Shown piece by piece: positions 37,593-48,718 of a stretch of DNA of 64,000 bases. The stretch is from contig JALIRH010000039.1 in NCBI GenBank assembly GCA_023055505.1, positions 1,364,001 to 1,428,000 on the forward strand, given 5' to 3'. This stretch comes from Callipepla californica brunnescens. Lineage: Eukaryota > Chordata > Aves > Galliformes > Odontophoridae. Position numbers and translations under genes: made by a program. Within the stretch, counting starts at the first letter, position 1. Each line of letters starts with the position of its first letter. The notes beneath the pieces are model-generated. The model made no database searches. It was not told the DNA's origin and saw only the letters and a list, made by a program, of their open reading frames with translations.

Positions 37593-40500
37593 AAAAAAAA
37601 GAAAAGAAAGAAAAAGTTTACAACCAAAACTTCCCATCCATCTCCTTGCCATCAGGTTTTGGGCAATCTCATGCTCACACACGGTCTGTAACTATGGCTT
37701 GCCCTTCTAATAAGTACCATGGGGTTTCTGGTTCCCACCATCCCCTCCCCTGATGCCAACTTTGGGACAAGCAAGGTGTTTACCTCCCACGCACCTCATT
37801 TTCTCTGCTGGTGATGATGGGCAGTGAAGATTTCAGCCTGCTTTGATGAAGCATCCTGTGATCTACAAACGAAAAACGTGGGGTAAATGCATGGAATGTA
37901 ATTATTATTATCACTAAAGAAGCTGCCTGGTGACCTCACCACTGGGTTATAAATTTGTGATTGGTTAAGATCGAAAGGGCGATGAGTCAATGTGTTTAAA
38001 CATGCAGTCACATTCTCTGTACACCCAACTGAGTCTTGGTGTCTTGGTGGACAGTAAATATTGCAAGCTTGGTTAACCAGCGTTTCGGAACGCTGCAATA
38101 CCTTTGCCTTTGATAATCTTCTGAGCCATGCCAGTGCTGGGGTTTGGAAATCCACAGTTGATGCTCACTCTGCCATACAAGCCAGGTTAGTTTTCAGCCC
38201 ATGTTTTGCTACAGCAAATTGTGTGCAGGCCTCAGGAATGAGAACCAAATACTGCTTGACATTTACAGTGAGTATTTCATTTCAGAAAGAGCCTTTGTGT
38301 AGAGCAGAATAACACAGCAATGAAAAGCCCCTTCCAGTCTGAAAAGCAGCTGCTATTAAGTGTATTATAATCATTTTATGCTGCCCTCTGAAACAGAGGG
38401 TGAAGATTTGAGTGCTGCATCCTGTTAAAATTACAGAAGTCTCAATAGGCTGAAAGCCATTTTCCAAACGGGAGTTTAACTGTAATTATGGGTCAGACAA
38501 CACTTCTTAAGCAAAGAGTCCCCTTATTTAATGACGTGACACAACATCACTGCAGGGCCTTTGTTTTTCAGCTTCTTTTCCTACCTCTCATTTATTAAAT
38601 TAATCTGAGCAGAAGGAGGAAACAACACAACCATGGGAGGGCTATAAATCTGCCTGCTTTTGAGCATAACTTGAGCCCTAAATAGAGCAAAGTTGGGAAG
38701 CCACTTCCTCCATCGACAGGTTATTCCATAATTATCCTCCACCTTGCCCTGCAGCCTGGGGCCAGGATGCTCGCCATGGGGGACACAGCACCCAGCCCTT
38801 GTGCAACAAAGCTCTGCTATCAGCATCCTCAGCATCTTCCCACAGCTGAGACAAAAGCTCTGTGGTTATTTGGAGCTGTCTGTAATTTGTGGGGTCCTCC
38901 CATCATTTGATTTGCTCTTAAATATAGGACTGGGAACTCCTGCGTGGAGTCGTCCTCGTACTGCTTGATGTTTCCTGTGTACTGAGTGTGCTGTGTGCTG
39001 GCAAAACAACCATTCCCCTACCCTTGTTTACTGCTCTCAGAGGCTTTGGCATGTCATACATCAGGCCTGGCTTCCTCCCCAGCCCCTTGTTATCATGATT
39101 ACCTGAATAGGCACTATTAAAGGCTTTCAGTAGTCCTCCCAAGAAAATCTCTAGGTCGTCCCATTCAGCGTCTTTTGTAGAAACGATGGTCAGTAAACCT
39201 CTTGGGAATATTGGGATCATCTGTCATTAGCTTCCAGCTCATCTCCCTGTAGCCAAACCGGCTCCTGGCTGGTTTCCTCCTTGGATATTTAAAGACTGTT
39301 GCAGTATTTATCTCTCTTTCCTCGCTATTTGTGTGCTAGATCCTCAGGCTCACAGTTCGTTGCTATTTCCATCAATTTTCCTCTGTTTCAGGAAGAGGCA
39401 GTGCTTACTCTGGAGGTCATGGGTGGAGGGAGAAACCCATGGGAAGGCTGAGAGCAGGGCTGGGATGGTTACAACCTGTGAGCAGTTCCCAAGGGCTTTT
39501 CATAGAGTCATAGAATCATAGAGTCATAGAATGGCTTGGGTTGGAAGGGACTTCAAATCCCAACCAGTTCAGACCCTTGCCATGAGCTGGTTGCCTTCCA
39601 CCAGATCAGGCTGTCCAGGGCTCCATCCAACCTGGCTTTGAACACCTTCAGGGAAAGGGCACCCATAACTTCTTTGGGCAATCACATCCAGTGCAACTCA
39701 TGCGGCACCCATTTCACATCACAGACTCTGGGATGGGAACCACTGGGAGAGCAGAGCTTGGGCTGTTTCTCCCTCTTAAAGCCACAGGCTCTTCTGGATC
39801 TGTGAGCTGCAAGGGGACAAACCTGATGATTTCTGCACTAAGCCACATAGGCTCCTCAAACAACTCCTTAATGTGAACCATGTGGCTGCTGAGCCCCGGC
39901 CGTCCATTCTCACTTCAGCTTGGCCTGTGTTTGTTCTAATGTCAGGGAACAGAAGTTTTGGGGTAAGAAAAGAAGTATGCCTGTTAAAACCCGCTGCTGT
40001 AAGAATGTGATTGGGACCCTCACCTAAAGGGTTTTTAGACCCCTTGCTGCTATTTAGCATCAGCACCTGTTAAAACCTGCACCTGAGTGACCTCACTGAG
40101 GTTCATGGGGACCTTTAGTTGCTTGGCAAGTATCAATTCACTATCATGGACATTTCCGTTCCCACTTTACCTCCCTGCCTTGCTTGAGGGAGAGAAAATG
40201 GCTCATTACAGAAAGTATCCCCTTTCCTACAGGGTTTGGCACAGGGATGGCTGCATTATTTCTAGCATCTGCTAAGAACTGGGAAGAAATTAGCCCAGGG
40301 GAAGGAGAGAGGCACACTCTGCTGCTGAGCCTGACAGCTATGCCAGGAGCATGTTGCTCTCCTGAGCTTGAGTCAGCAGGTTAAGGAGTATATGTTCTTG
40401 CATGGCCATCCCCTCATCAACAAAATAGAGCTCATTGTGCTGCTCCCTCTGCTCAAGAGCAAGCTTTGCTGCTTTGTTTAGTTAAAAATATATATTTTTT

Positions 40501-41889
40501 TAAAATTCTTGTCTTAGGTACTTAAGAAAAGAAAAAACACTCCTTAAACACATAGATTGTAAGTGATTTTAGAGTGAAGGAAGCTTCTGTACCTGCAACT
40601 ACATGGGTCTGCACAGTAGCTGAGCAAATCACCATTTTCTAATGGGGGGGTTGCTTGAAATTTCCCTTTCTATGAAAAAGAAAAAAAAAAAAAAAAACAA
40701 CAGTTAGGATGCACTGACATCTGCACTAGTTTCATCGAGTCCCTAGACCAAAACATGAAGGGCTTTCCTTGGACCAAGAAGGTTCCACCTTGGCACCATG
40801 CTATATAAAGATAGAAAGGCTGTTTTTGCCTTGCTTGTGTTCTTAAACTCATTTTTCTGTTTCATGGAGCTCTTGATGGCCTTGTTGTTATCTGCAAAAA
40901 ATGTACACATTTTCCCTCCATAGGGAAAGATAACGCAGAGCAGCCAATGTATGGACATGATCCACCCCAAAAGGTCTCCCCTTGCTCATTCTGCAAGCCT
41001 TGCAGAACCGTGTTGCAGGGCCAAGCAGGGGCCAAATCCATGCCATTTTTCCCCCTTCTGTATGTCAACTGAAATAGCTACTCATAAGGATAACAAAGTT
41101 GTGAGAAAACATCTTGAGGGAAACTGGAAGCTCATTACAGGCCCCGTGCTGGAAATGGTTGTCTCACATTGCCAATAAGGGACAATTGGTATTTGGGCAG
41201 GTTGGCTCCAAGCAGACCATCCACACCAAACCCTCTGGATGATTGCAGAGGTGCCAGCCCATCGATGGCTGCACCACTACGTGCTAATATCTTCCCCTTG
41301 ACAGCCCTGCTTCATTAGCTTAAGCACTAATCCACATTGTTTGTATCTGTACAGAGACCTGCTCTGCAAGAAAGCTGCTTTCCATGCTCTTTCCTGAACA
41401 GTTAATCCACCTGCTGGTTCCTTGCCTGGTCCACTTCTGCAGGGAGCTGCTCTCTTTGCAGGATAAGACACGCATGGCTTAACGCTTCCAGTGAGCGTGC
41501 CTGCCTTATTCAAATCTTAGACATACAATTGCCTTCCTGTTTTCAGTGCCAGTTCAGACAAGGAGGAGGCACACAGTCATTTGAATATTTTATCCTTAAT
41601 AAACAAGGCTGAAAGTGTAACCCAGCATCCCTTGCCTTGCCCTGCTGGCCTGTTTAGCACACAGTGGGCGGGAAGAGTTATGCAGCCCTTTGTTCAGCTC
41701 ACGTTTGTCGGTGTCTCTGCAGATACCCGTTATCAGCCCCGTGTGCTGCTGCTTGCTTTCAGCAAGGTCACATCTGCATAAGTCAGCTGCACTGAAAGAA
41801 TGTAGTGTAGAGGTAACTTCTGCTTCCTGTGCAGCTCCTTTGGAAAGTTGAAATGCTAATCAGTGTTACTGCTGTGTGAGTTTCAGCAC
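37593..41889. other. Intergenic, one CR1 tail
   Basis: CR1 at 39499-39690 and poly-A at 40675-40697. No exon or RNA gene recognised. Confidence 0.65.
39499..39690 (-). repeat. CR1 3'-end fragment with extended terminal repeat
   Basis: Starts with four copies of the CATAGAGTCATAGAATCATA-type octamer, followed by GGCTTGGGTTGGAAGGGACT and CATCCAACCTGGCTTTGAAC. This is the best-preserved CR1 tail in the window. Confidence 0.9.
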
Positions 41890-42000
41890 TGTGTGACTCC
41901 ACCACCTCCCTGGGCAGCCTGTGCTAATGCATTACCACTCTTTTGGAGAATAATTTTTTCCAAATATCCAACCTGAATCTCCCCCAGTGCTATAAAACCT
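41890..42000 (-). repeat. CR1 internal fragment, lacking its 3' tail
   Basis: CTCCACCACCTCCCTGGGCA, then AATGCATTACCACTCTTTTG and CCAAATATCCAACCTGAATC match the CR1 region upstream of the tail, on the minus strand. The terminal ATTCTATGA part is missing, so the element has been broken after insertion. Confidence 0.7.
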
Positions 42001-42237
42001 TACGTTTAATCTTATATTGCTAACATGCAGCTATGGCCAACTCCATGAGAGATGGCTATCCTTCCTTCAGAGGGGAGGCAGATCAGCTACCTAACAGAAG
42101 AAAGCATGAGGAGGGCGAACACTGTCAAGATGTGATTCTCCAGGTTCTCTAAGGAGTCAGGATCTGATAAGGGATCTCTCCTTTTTGAGAGCATCAGATT
42201 AAATTTGACCTACAGGCAGAAGTTGCTCTTATCTAAT

Positions 42238-42476
42238 TGTATGGGAACTGTTGAATCAGGGCCTGAACCACTGATTGATCACCTGAGGAGAGCACTGAGT
42301 CGGCCGCAGGAGCACAGGTGAAGGCAATGTACCTGTGTGATCAGACGGGGTGGAGTCTGGCTCCACCTCTCACAGACCCCATTTAAGGGATGACCACAAC
42401 TGGGGAAGGGTATCTTGTTAGAGATCCCTCCCCTGTGGAGTTATTGGTGAACCTCAACCATCTGCAAAAGGTGAGC
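42238..42476 (+). repeat. Dispersed repeat, copy B (unnamed, about 239 bp)
   Basis: Same order of blocks as copy A, starting TGTATGGGAAC and ending AAAAGGTGAGCC. CACAGGTG (42313-42320) faces ACCTGTG (42331-42337), an inverted repeat with one mismatch relative to copy A. CATTTAAG lies at 42380-42387, 91 bp before the donor-like GTGAGC at 42471. Conserved spacing at high sequence divergence suggests an old family with a functional layout when active. Confidence 0.65.
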
Positions 42477-44083
42477 CTCTCTTTATGTACTGGTTGTCTG
42501 TTTGCCATCCAGATAAGCCTAGCAAAACGTACCATCTTACTTGCGATTTTCTGTGAATATTATTCTTTTGGGTTATTCACCCTACACTAATAGCTTATGA
42601 AAAAGACAAAAATTGGTTCTCAGCTATTCACTTCCCTGCCAGTTTTGTGTTATTTTGCAGCCTTTTTGACATTTTGGAAAAGCAAGTGAAAGCCTGAGCA
42701 AAAACCAAGCATTGTTGATGAGTATATCCCGTGAAAGGCTAACTAGGGGGACTTGTGTGACTTAGTAAAAATAAGTTTTTTTAATAATAAGCAAAGGGCA
42801 CAGCAATGCTGGCAGTTAGTAGTGAAAAACAAGGGAACTGGCAATGTATTTCTTACAGTGAGGCCAAGGAGCTAGTGGGACAACTGGTCAAGGGATGTAA
42901 TAAATCCTACACGTTCAACACCTTTGCATTAAGCCTGAATGTCTTCCTAAAGGCTGTACAGTACCTTAGCCATAGGTTATAAGGTCAAACACTAGAGATG
43001 TGGGATGGAGCACTGATGTCTGTTGGCCTTGGTATTGACTGATAGGTGTACTGTCAGTGCTGACAATCTCAGGAAGCAGTGAGCTGGAAGTGCCATGGAT
43101 GTGCCATGCCCAACCAGCCCAGGCTCACTCCACATCCATTTGAGGGGAGGGATCCTGGGCTGGCTCTGCTGTAAGGAGCTGCCTCTCTTGAATTTAGCAG
43201 TGTTTTTCCAGCTGTTGTTATCTCATCATATACAAGGAGAGCTTTCATAGACTTTTTCTAGTTCATCTTATTTTCCCATGGCAAGAAATGCTTTGTAAAG
43301 AAAAAAAAAAATCAAAGCAAAGCCCATTTCTTGTTTTAAGGAAAAGCTTCAATAGGTTTTTTTTCCCCCTAAGCCTTGGTAGCCATTCTTGCTTTAATTT
43401 GAGGAAGGCTTATAGCAGTTGAAGTCATACTTGTGTTTACTTGTCTTTGAGGTAGACAGGACTAATCCTGCTTAAAACTGAACTAAGAATATCTATACAG
43501 TTTAATGAAATGGACTGAAGTTTACCTCACATTAAACATTAATAATCTGTCTTGTTCAGACAAGCCCTGGGAGGCTGGAGCAACATAATTCATTTGCCTT
43601 CATTGAAATTTCCTTGAAAAGAAGCAAATTAGGTACTTGTGTAGCGGGCAGGACCCTTTGATATAATGGTGTGCTCACAAGAGATCTGGCTCCCTTCCTC
43701 TGCTGGATGAAAAGAGTTTCTTTTCTTAGATTTTATTTTATTTCTGAGTGCCTTATTAAAACAGCACAGTTCTTCCTGTTCCATTTGTGAGGTTTCTTTA
43801 GGGAAAAGCTCAGCCTAGCATGAATTAAGTGCTCCTTCAATTAATTTATACCTCTGAACAGCTTCAGCTGGCACGCGCTCACGCCACACAACTGGAGATG
43901 GACATGTCAAAGTTTGGGTGGAAAGCCAAGGTTGTCGCACTGCACAAAGCAATGACTTTGTCAGAGAAGTCACATTGTTTCAAGGCTTGCTGTGGCATTA
44001 ATTGCTTTAAAGGCTGCAGGAGCAGGCTGAATTTCCACTAGTTCCTATTTGTTCCATCAATTTGTGTGTGTGTATGCGCATTT

Positions 44084-44174
44084 AGGGACATGGTTAGTGG
44101 GCATGGTGGTGGGGGGCTGGTGGTTGGGCTGGATGATCTTAGAGATCTTTTCCAACCTTAATGATTCTATCTAT
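44084..44174 (+). repeat. CR1 3'-end fragment
   Basis: GGGACATGGTTAGTGGGCAT, then GGTTGGGCTGGATGATCTTA, GAGATCTTTTCCAACC and TTAATGATTCTATCTATG. Well-preserved CR1 tail, preceded by a short (TG)n run. Confidence 0.88.
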
Positions 44175-44988
44175 GTTGGTGGTTCTCCTCAAATTTCTGC
44201 TGACACATGGGAATACCAAAAGGTGTTTTTCTTCCCTAATAACCCACTGTTCCTGCTGGTTGTGAGCCCTCAGCGTACAACAAGATCAAACCCTGCAGAG
44301 TTCATGCCTCGGCTACCACCTGGCAGTCTCCCACTTCACGTGCGCTGAAACAGCGCCGAGAGTCACTGGGTTATGGATGGAATAACAAAACATCAGCACG
44401 TGATGGTTCTATTCTGGGTAAAGCACAAAAATGAAAGGTTTGGCCCCACCACTATATATTTAAAGCAGTGCTGCCTGTGAGCTACTGCTGCGGCCTCAGT
44501 CGGTGGCTCTTGAGCCAGGCAGGAACTGGCAGAACAGGACTTTCGAAGGAACCCAAAGGACTTTGGGAGATTTTCCTCGTGACTTCTCTTCCTTCTAGCT
44601 ACAGATAGGACTGGGCAGGTCTCTGTCACAACCAGTCTGATCAGTGCTACCCAAACACGGCATAGGTGTAGTCTGTGCCCCGAGGAAATCAGAACTTCAG
44701 ACAAGCTCATGCAGGCACTCCCACGCCGGCTGGTGCCAGTGGGGGTGGTGTGAAGGTGATAGTTGAAAGTCGTTGGTTTTTGTGGTTAGTTTGTCTGTGT
44801 ACGGTTTTTTTTTCCCTCGCTGAATCAACAGGGAGTTGTTTTTGACCTTCTGCTTCCCTCAGTGAAGGTGGCAGCTTGTCTTCAGGCTTGGTGAGAAGAA
44901 AGGTTGGGCACAGGGCTGTGCCAGGAGCATCACCTGGTGGCCTGGGGATGAGCACAGGGAGGTTTGGAGGAGCCAAGCTGTAGGCTGG

Positions 44989-45048
44989 GTCCATGAGAAG
45001 GTGCCCAGATCCATGTGGAGGTGTCCAGGTCCATGAGAAGGTGCCCTG
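44989..45048 (+). repeat. Three tandem copies of a 20-bp unit
   Basis: Units at 44989-45008, 45009-45028 and 45029-45048 share CCATGAGAAGGTGCCC. The middle copy reads CCATGTGGAGGTGTCC. Head-to-tail with no spacer. Confidence 0.8.
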
Positions 45049-46728
45049 CTCTTGTTTACAAGAAATGGTTAACTTCACTCAAAAAATCTGATCTAGGCTC
45101 TATAGGTGAGGCTGAACCTCAGTGAGGCTGCAGGAGCTCAGCCCTGGTTGTCTTCCAGCTGCAAACAGCTGGATGAAGTCTTCAGACACCCAGACCAAGG
45201 TAGGCTTGACACAGAGCTGCAGGTCTCTGCTTGCAGGATGGATCTAGTCCCTCCCCCTCCTTGTTGAAAAACCTCATAACCAAAAATCATCGAGCAGAAG
45301 TTCAACGGCTTCAGCAGCTGCAGGCTGCCAAGCATTCTTGCTGAGTGAGGCTGTTTGGGCACACCGAAAGACGGCTGAACCTGGGGCTTGCGTAAACCTT
45401 TCTTACCTGGAACAAAAGATCTGCTTCCATGGCAGTCAGGTGCACGCATGAATGGGGTGAAAACACGTCCAACCGGTCCCCGTGCAAAAAAAGACAGGTT
45501 TGACTGGAAGGGCTGCTTGTGCAGAAAGGGCCTGCCAGCATCAAAGGCAGATGTGCTAGGTGCTGCATGGCACAATTAGCATCTGCCTGAGCAGGGCCTA
45601 GTTTTACAGCACTGAAGGCCACAACTGGCAGCCAGCCTCAGGCTCCAGCAATGCACCTGGTTTGCATAAACGCATCAGAGTCTTTCCATCCATCCAATTC
45701 TCCAGGAGAGCTGCAGCACCATAATCCCAGTGCTGCTTGCACCAGCCAGCTGCAGCTCCGTGGCTGCTAACCACCTGTGTTAAGGACCTAACCCTGCAAG
45801 GTGCATGCACGGATGCTCAGGGTTTGCCTGCAGAAGTGGTTACTTTCAGATCCTGGTGCTGATATGATTTGATTTTGTTTTCCATTTCACCCATTTCTCT
45901 TTCACTTCCTTCCTGCCCTGCAGAAAGCGATGGCAACAAATATGCCCCATCATCTGATCAGAGATGGCAGGACAAACTCTGTATGGTCCATGGAGAGGAA
46001 AGGGCTAAGTTGCCTCCCAAGCTGCCCAGTGCTCCCCTAAACTTTCCTGTCCTCCATCTGCCTGTACACCCATTTTCATACACCCATCACCACCAAAGCT
46101 CCTAGTTTAGGACAGGTGGAGATTTACTTAAAGTTTTTCCACCTGTAATAAAACAGTGCTACTAATTACGATAATAACACCAAGTGCTAGCTGTGCTCTG
46201 CCTGCTTAATTTCCACCTGCTATTTATTTTCAGTTTGATGTGGTGTTTGCTTCCTGTCATGCATTCTTGCAAATTATTTCAGCACCGCCTTATCTTGCAA
46301 ATGTGGTTCACCCAAGGAGCGGCCGAAACGTGGCTCTGACCAAGGGTGTCACCGAGGAGGAGTTCATATTCTTCTCAGCTCCTGTAGCAGGGGAAAAAAT
46401 TGAAATTTCTCTCTTCCCCTTCCGCCTACATCTTTGCAACCCACTGAGCTGCAAGGGTTTTCATCCAGCTGCAAAGCATCTCCTTTTCATGGGGAGGTGT
46501 TGGTAAAGCTGTGAGCCCTACCAGGATGCCCAGATCAGGTTGAGAGGACTACAAGCATTTTTGTTTATAGATGATATTTCTTTTAAGCTTGGAATATCTC
46601 TGAAGAGTAAGAGATGCAATCAATAAAAAGAGATCTGCTCAAAGCCTGGGCGTCACCATGAGCTGCTCGATGCAAACCCATGATTGCATCCAACACATCA
46701 TCCCTAGTGAGGAGCTGGCAGGTCCTTC

Positions 46729-46803
46729 TCACATCCATCTACAATGGCATTGGGTCCTTCACATCCAGTTCTGTTCACATCCATCTACAGCAGCTTTGGG
46801 TCC
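46729..46803 (+). repeat. Two direct copies of a 29-bp unit downstream of PLPP3
   Basis: Copies at 46729-46757 and 46775-46803 share TCACATCCATCTACA and TTGGGTCC with a few internal changes. A third partial TTCACATCCA lies between them. Confidence 0.7.
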
Positions 46804-46894
46804 CTAGGTACCAAGTCCCAAAGGGTGAACCCATTTCCCTGGCAGGGCAGCAGGGGCTCAGCCTAAAAGCAGGACACAACAAGGCACATGGGGC

Positions 46895-46921
46895 TGTTTA
46901 GTTGTGTTATGAGCTTTTATT
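46895..46921 (-). terminator. PLPP3: PLPP3 polyadenylation signal and cleavage region
   Basis: AATAAA on the minus strand occupies 46916-46921. About 15-20 bases downstream is the probable cleavage zone, followed by a GU-rich stretch (TGTGCCTTGTTGTGT on the minus strand, about 46875-46892), which is the usual downstream element. It is the only good AATAAA I found in the 3' UTR. A weaker ATTAAA occurs near 47039. Confidence 0.75.
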
Positions 46922-48592
46922 TAAAAAGCACATTTATACAGCAATAATTTCGCAGATACAAACTTTCATTTTGTATTCTACAAAAGTCTTTGAATATTCT
47001 TCTCTTTACAAAATGGAACATTACAAAAATACAGACAATTTAATATGATTTTTTTTATACAAATGTCTCTAATTGTAGTTATTTTCATTAAAATATTACT
47101 ACCACAGAACTACAATATTTTAGTCGACTATAAAAAAATTAATTCAATGCTTTTTTAAGCAGCAAAATGTAAATAACACAGGTCAGGACACAGTTTATAG
47201 TCATAGTGGATATATCTAAAATTGTTTCAGAAATAATATTTTACATAGTTAATTTTTAAGGTTTTATACATTATTTATATAATATTTATATATAAAAAAA
47301 ATCATAGCTTGCTATAGTTGAAATGATAGGACGGATTCTGTACGAAGGATGTGCAAATGGCCATTCTGCATGCTTTGTGTGATCCCTTTGCAAACGCGCT
47401 CTGTGAAAGGTCTGCAAGCCAAAAACTTGTGGTTTCTGGACAAAAAAAAAACAACACCAAAAACACACACACAAAAAAAAAATCCCTACAAAATCACACT
47501 GGGTAGAGGCACAGCTGGCTTCCCGCTGGTGTCACCAAGCAGAGCACTGGTGTGCCAATGGGAGAAGTAGGGGGGGGGGAGGAGGGATGTACAAACAGAC
47601 TGACACCCAGGCTGGGACGTGCCGCCCAGCAGCCCGTCCCAAAAGGGCAGAATTCAAGGTTCCCCAGGACTCAGCCCCGAGGTCGTAGTGCGAACAGATC
47701 TCCGGCCGAGCCACCGCTACCCAAACCGTGAGCACGTAGAAAGCCTGCTGCCGTTCAGAGCGGGGAGGACCAGGAAGCTGAGGATGCTCTTTTCCATTCT
47801 AGGGCCATTTTTGTGGCTGCTGCATGCACCCGGTGGCTCAGGATGAAGCCTCGCCAGGAAGCGAGCGGGAAGGAAGAAATGTGGGTTTGTGCTCCAAGGG
47901 TGCACTTGTTCAGCCTTGCCGCACGTCTCGGGACTGCTTGTGAAAGGTGCGTGGTGTGAACAGAGACCCTTCAGAGATCCTTGGCTGGGCAAGCTCCTTC
48001 TATGCTAAGTCACAGTATGGAAAGGAGGAGGCAGAAACAAACTAGCATTTAAAATTAAAAAAGAAAAAAAAAGCAACTCTTACAAACCAATCCCAGATCT
48101 TGACTCAGTGCTGTTTCTCTTATGTAGTGCTATATAATTTGAGAGTTGTTTGGTTTTTTTTTTTCCTTGCCTGCATTAGAAATCTTCATCATTAGAAATA
48201 CTATATATATATATAAAAAAAAAACAATCTAAGATGGCCAGCTTTCCAAAATCCCTTAGTGTTCTTCACGCTATGAACAATTTGGCGTTCACTACAACAT
48301 GAACACTCAAACCAATTGCACATCCAGAACTCCGGCACCTCTTGGCTTGCTCGGCTTTTTTGCTGGGTGTTTGTTTCTCACTGTTGCTTTTGACTTAGTT
48401 GACCACCAGAACTCCTTTCCTCCAATGTTGCGAGTTGAAAAGACCACAGAGTAAGACTTTACCGGTCGGGCAAGAAAGTCTCTCCCTACATTCTACTGTC
48501 TGATGAGATTTGAGAGCAGCAGGTAGTTGCTGTCAGCAGTCATTTTTTGCAACAAAAAAAAAAATACAACACCAATCCGATTGCTCAAAGGC
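46900..48592 (-). other. PLPP3: PLPP3 3' untranslated region (about 1.7 kb)
   Basis: This runs from the stop codon to the proposed cleavage site. No intron or open frame is visible. The distal 400 bases (46920-47310) are very AT-rich, and a TTATTTA AU-rich core (minus strand) lies at 47170-47176. A C-rich run on the transcript lies at 47570-47586. A GTGCAAT seed site for the miR-25/32/92 family lies at 48315-48321. A (TA)n run sits near 48200. The 3' boundary is inferred from the polyadenylation signal, not from transcript data, so earlier cleavage is possible. Confidence 0.8.
48315..48321 (-). promoter_or_regulatory. Seed match for the miR-25/32/92/363 family in the PLPP3 3' UTR
   Basis: The transcript strand reads GTGCAAT, complementary to miRNA bases 2-8 (AUUGCAC), a 7mer-m8 site about 270 nt after the stop. 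The next base is T, so it is not an 8mer. Human PLPP3 is a reported miR-92a target in endothelium. That this bird site is used is inference. Confidence 0.5.
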
Positions 48593-48718
48593 CTACACCA
48601 TGTTGTGATGGTTATTGCGTTCGATGATGTCCACAGGTGAGAGGATCTCCTTCCGGATGGGGGGTGGAGGCAGGCAGGTTTTGGGCTTGGGTTTGAAGAG
48701 ATCAGAGACGTAAAACAC
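48593..48718 (-). CDS. PLPP3: PLPP3 terminal coding exon 6 (126 nt): end of TM6, cytoplasmic tail, stop
   Basis: The acceptor CCCGCAG precedes GTG TTT TAC GTC TCT GAT, in phase 0. The exon has 41 codons followed by TAG at 48593-48595. It encodes VFYVSDLFK, a proline/lysine-rich linker ([12 protein letters not shown]) and the conserved [21 protein letters not shown] end. The linker is more proline-rich than the human one and the last residue is valine instead of methionine. The tail is cytoplasmic in this family. Confidence 0.96.
   Translation of the reverse strand: MFYVSDLFKPKPKTCLPPPPIRKEILSPVDIIERNNHHNMV

Larger units (their letters stand above)
42477..46895. other. Intergenic DNA immediately 3' of PLPP3
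   Basis: Holds the CR1 at 44084, a poly-A tract at 43301-43311, and the tandem repeats at 44989 and 46729. The 123- and 145-codon minus-strand frames near 44707-45575 show no domain, and the first one includes the 20-bp repeat. Confidence 0.6.
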
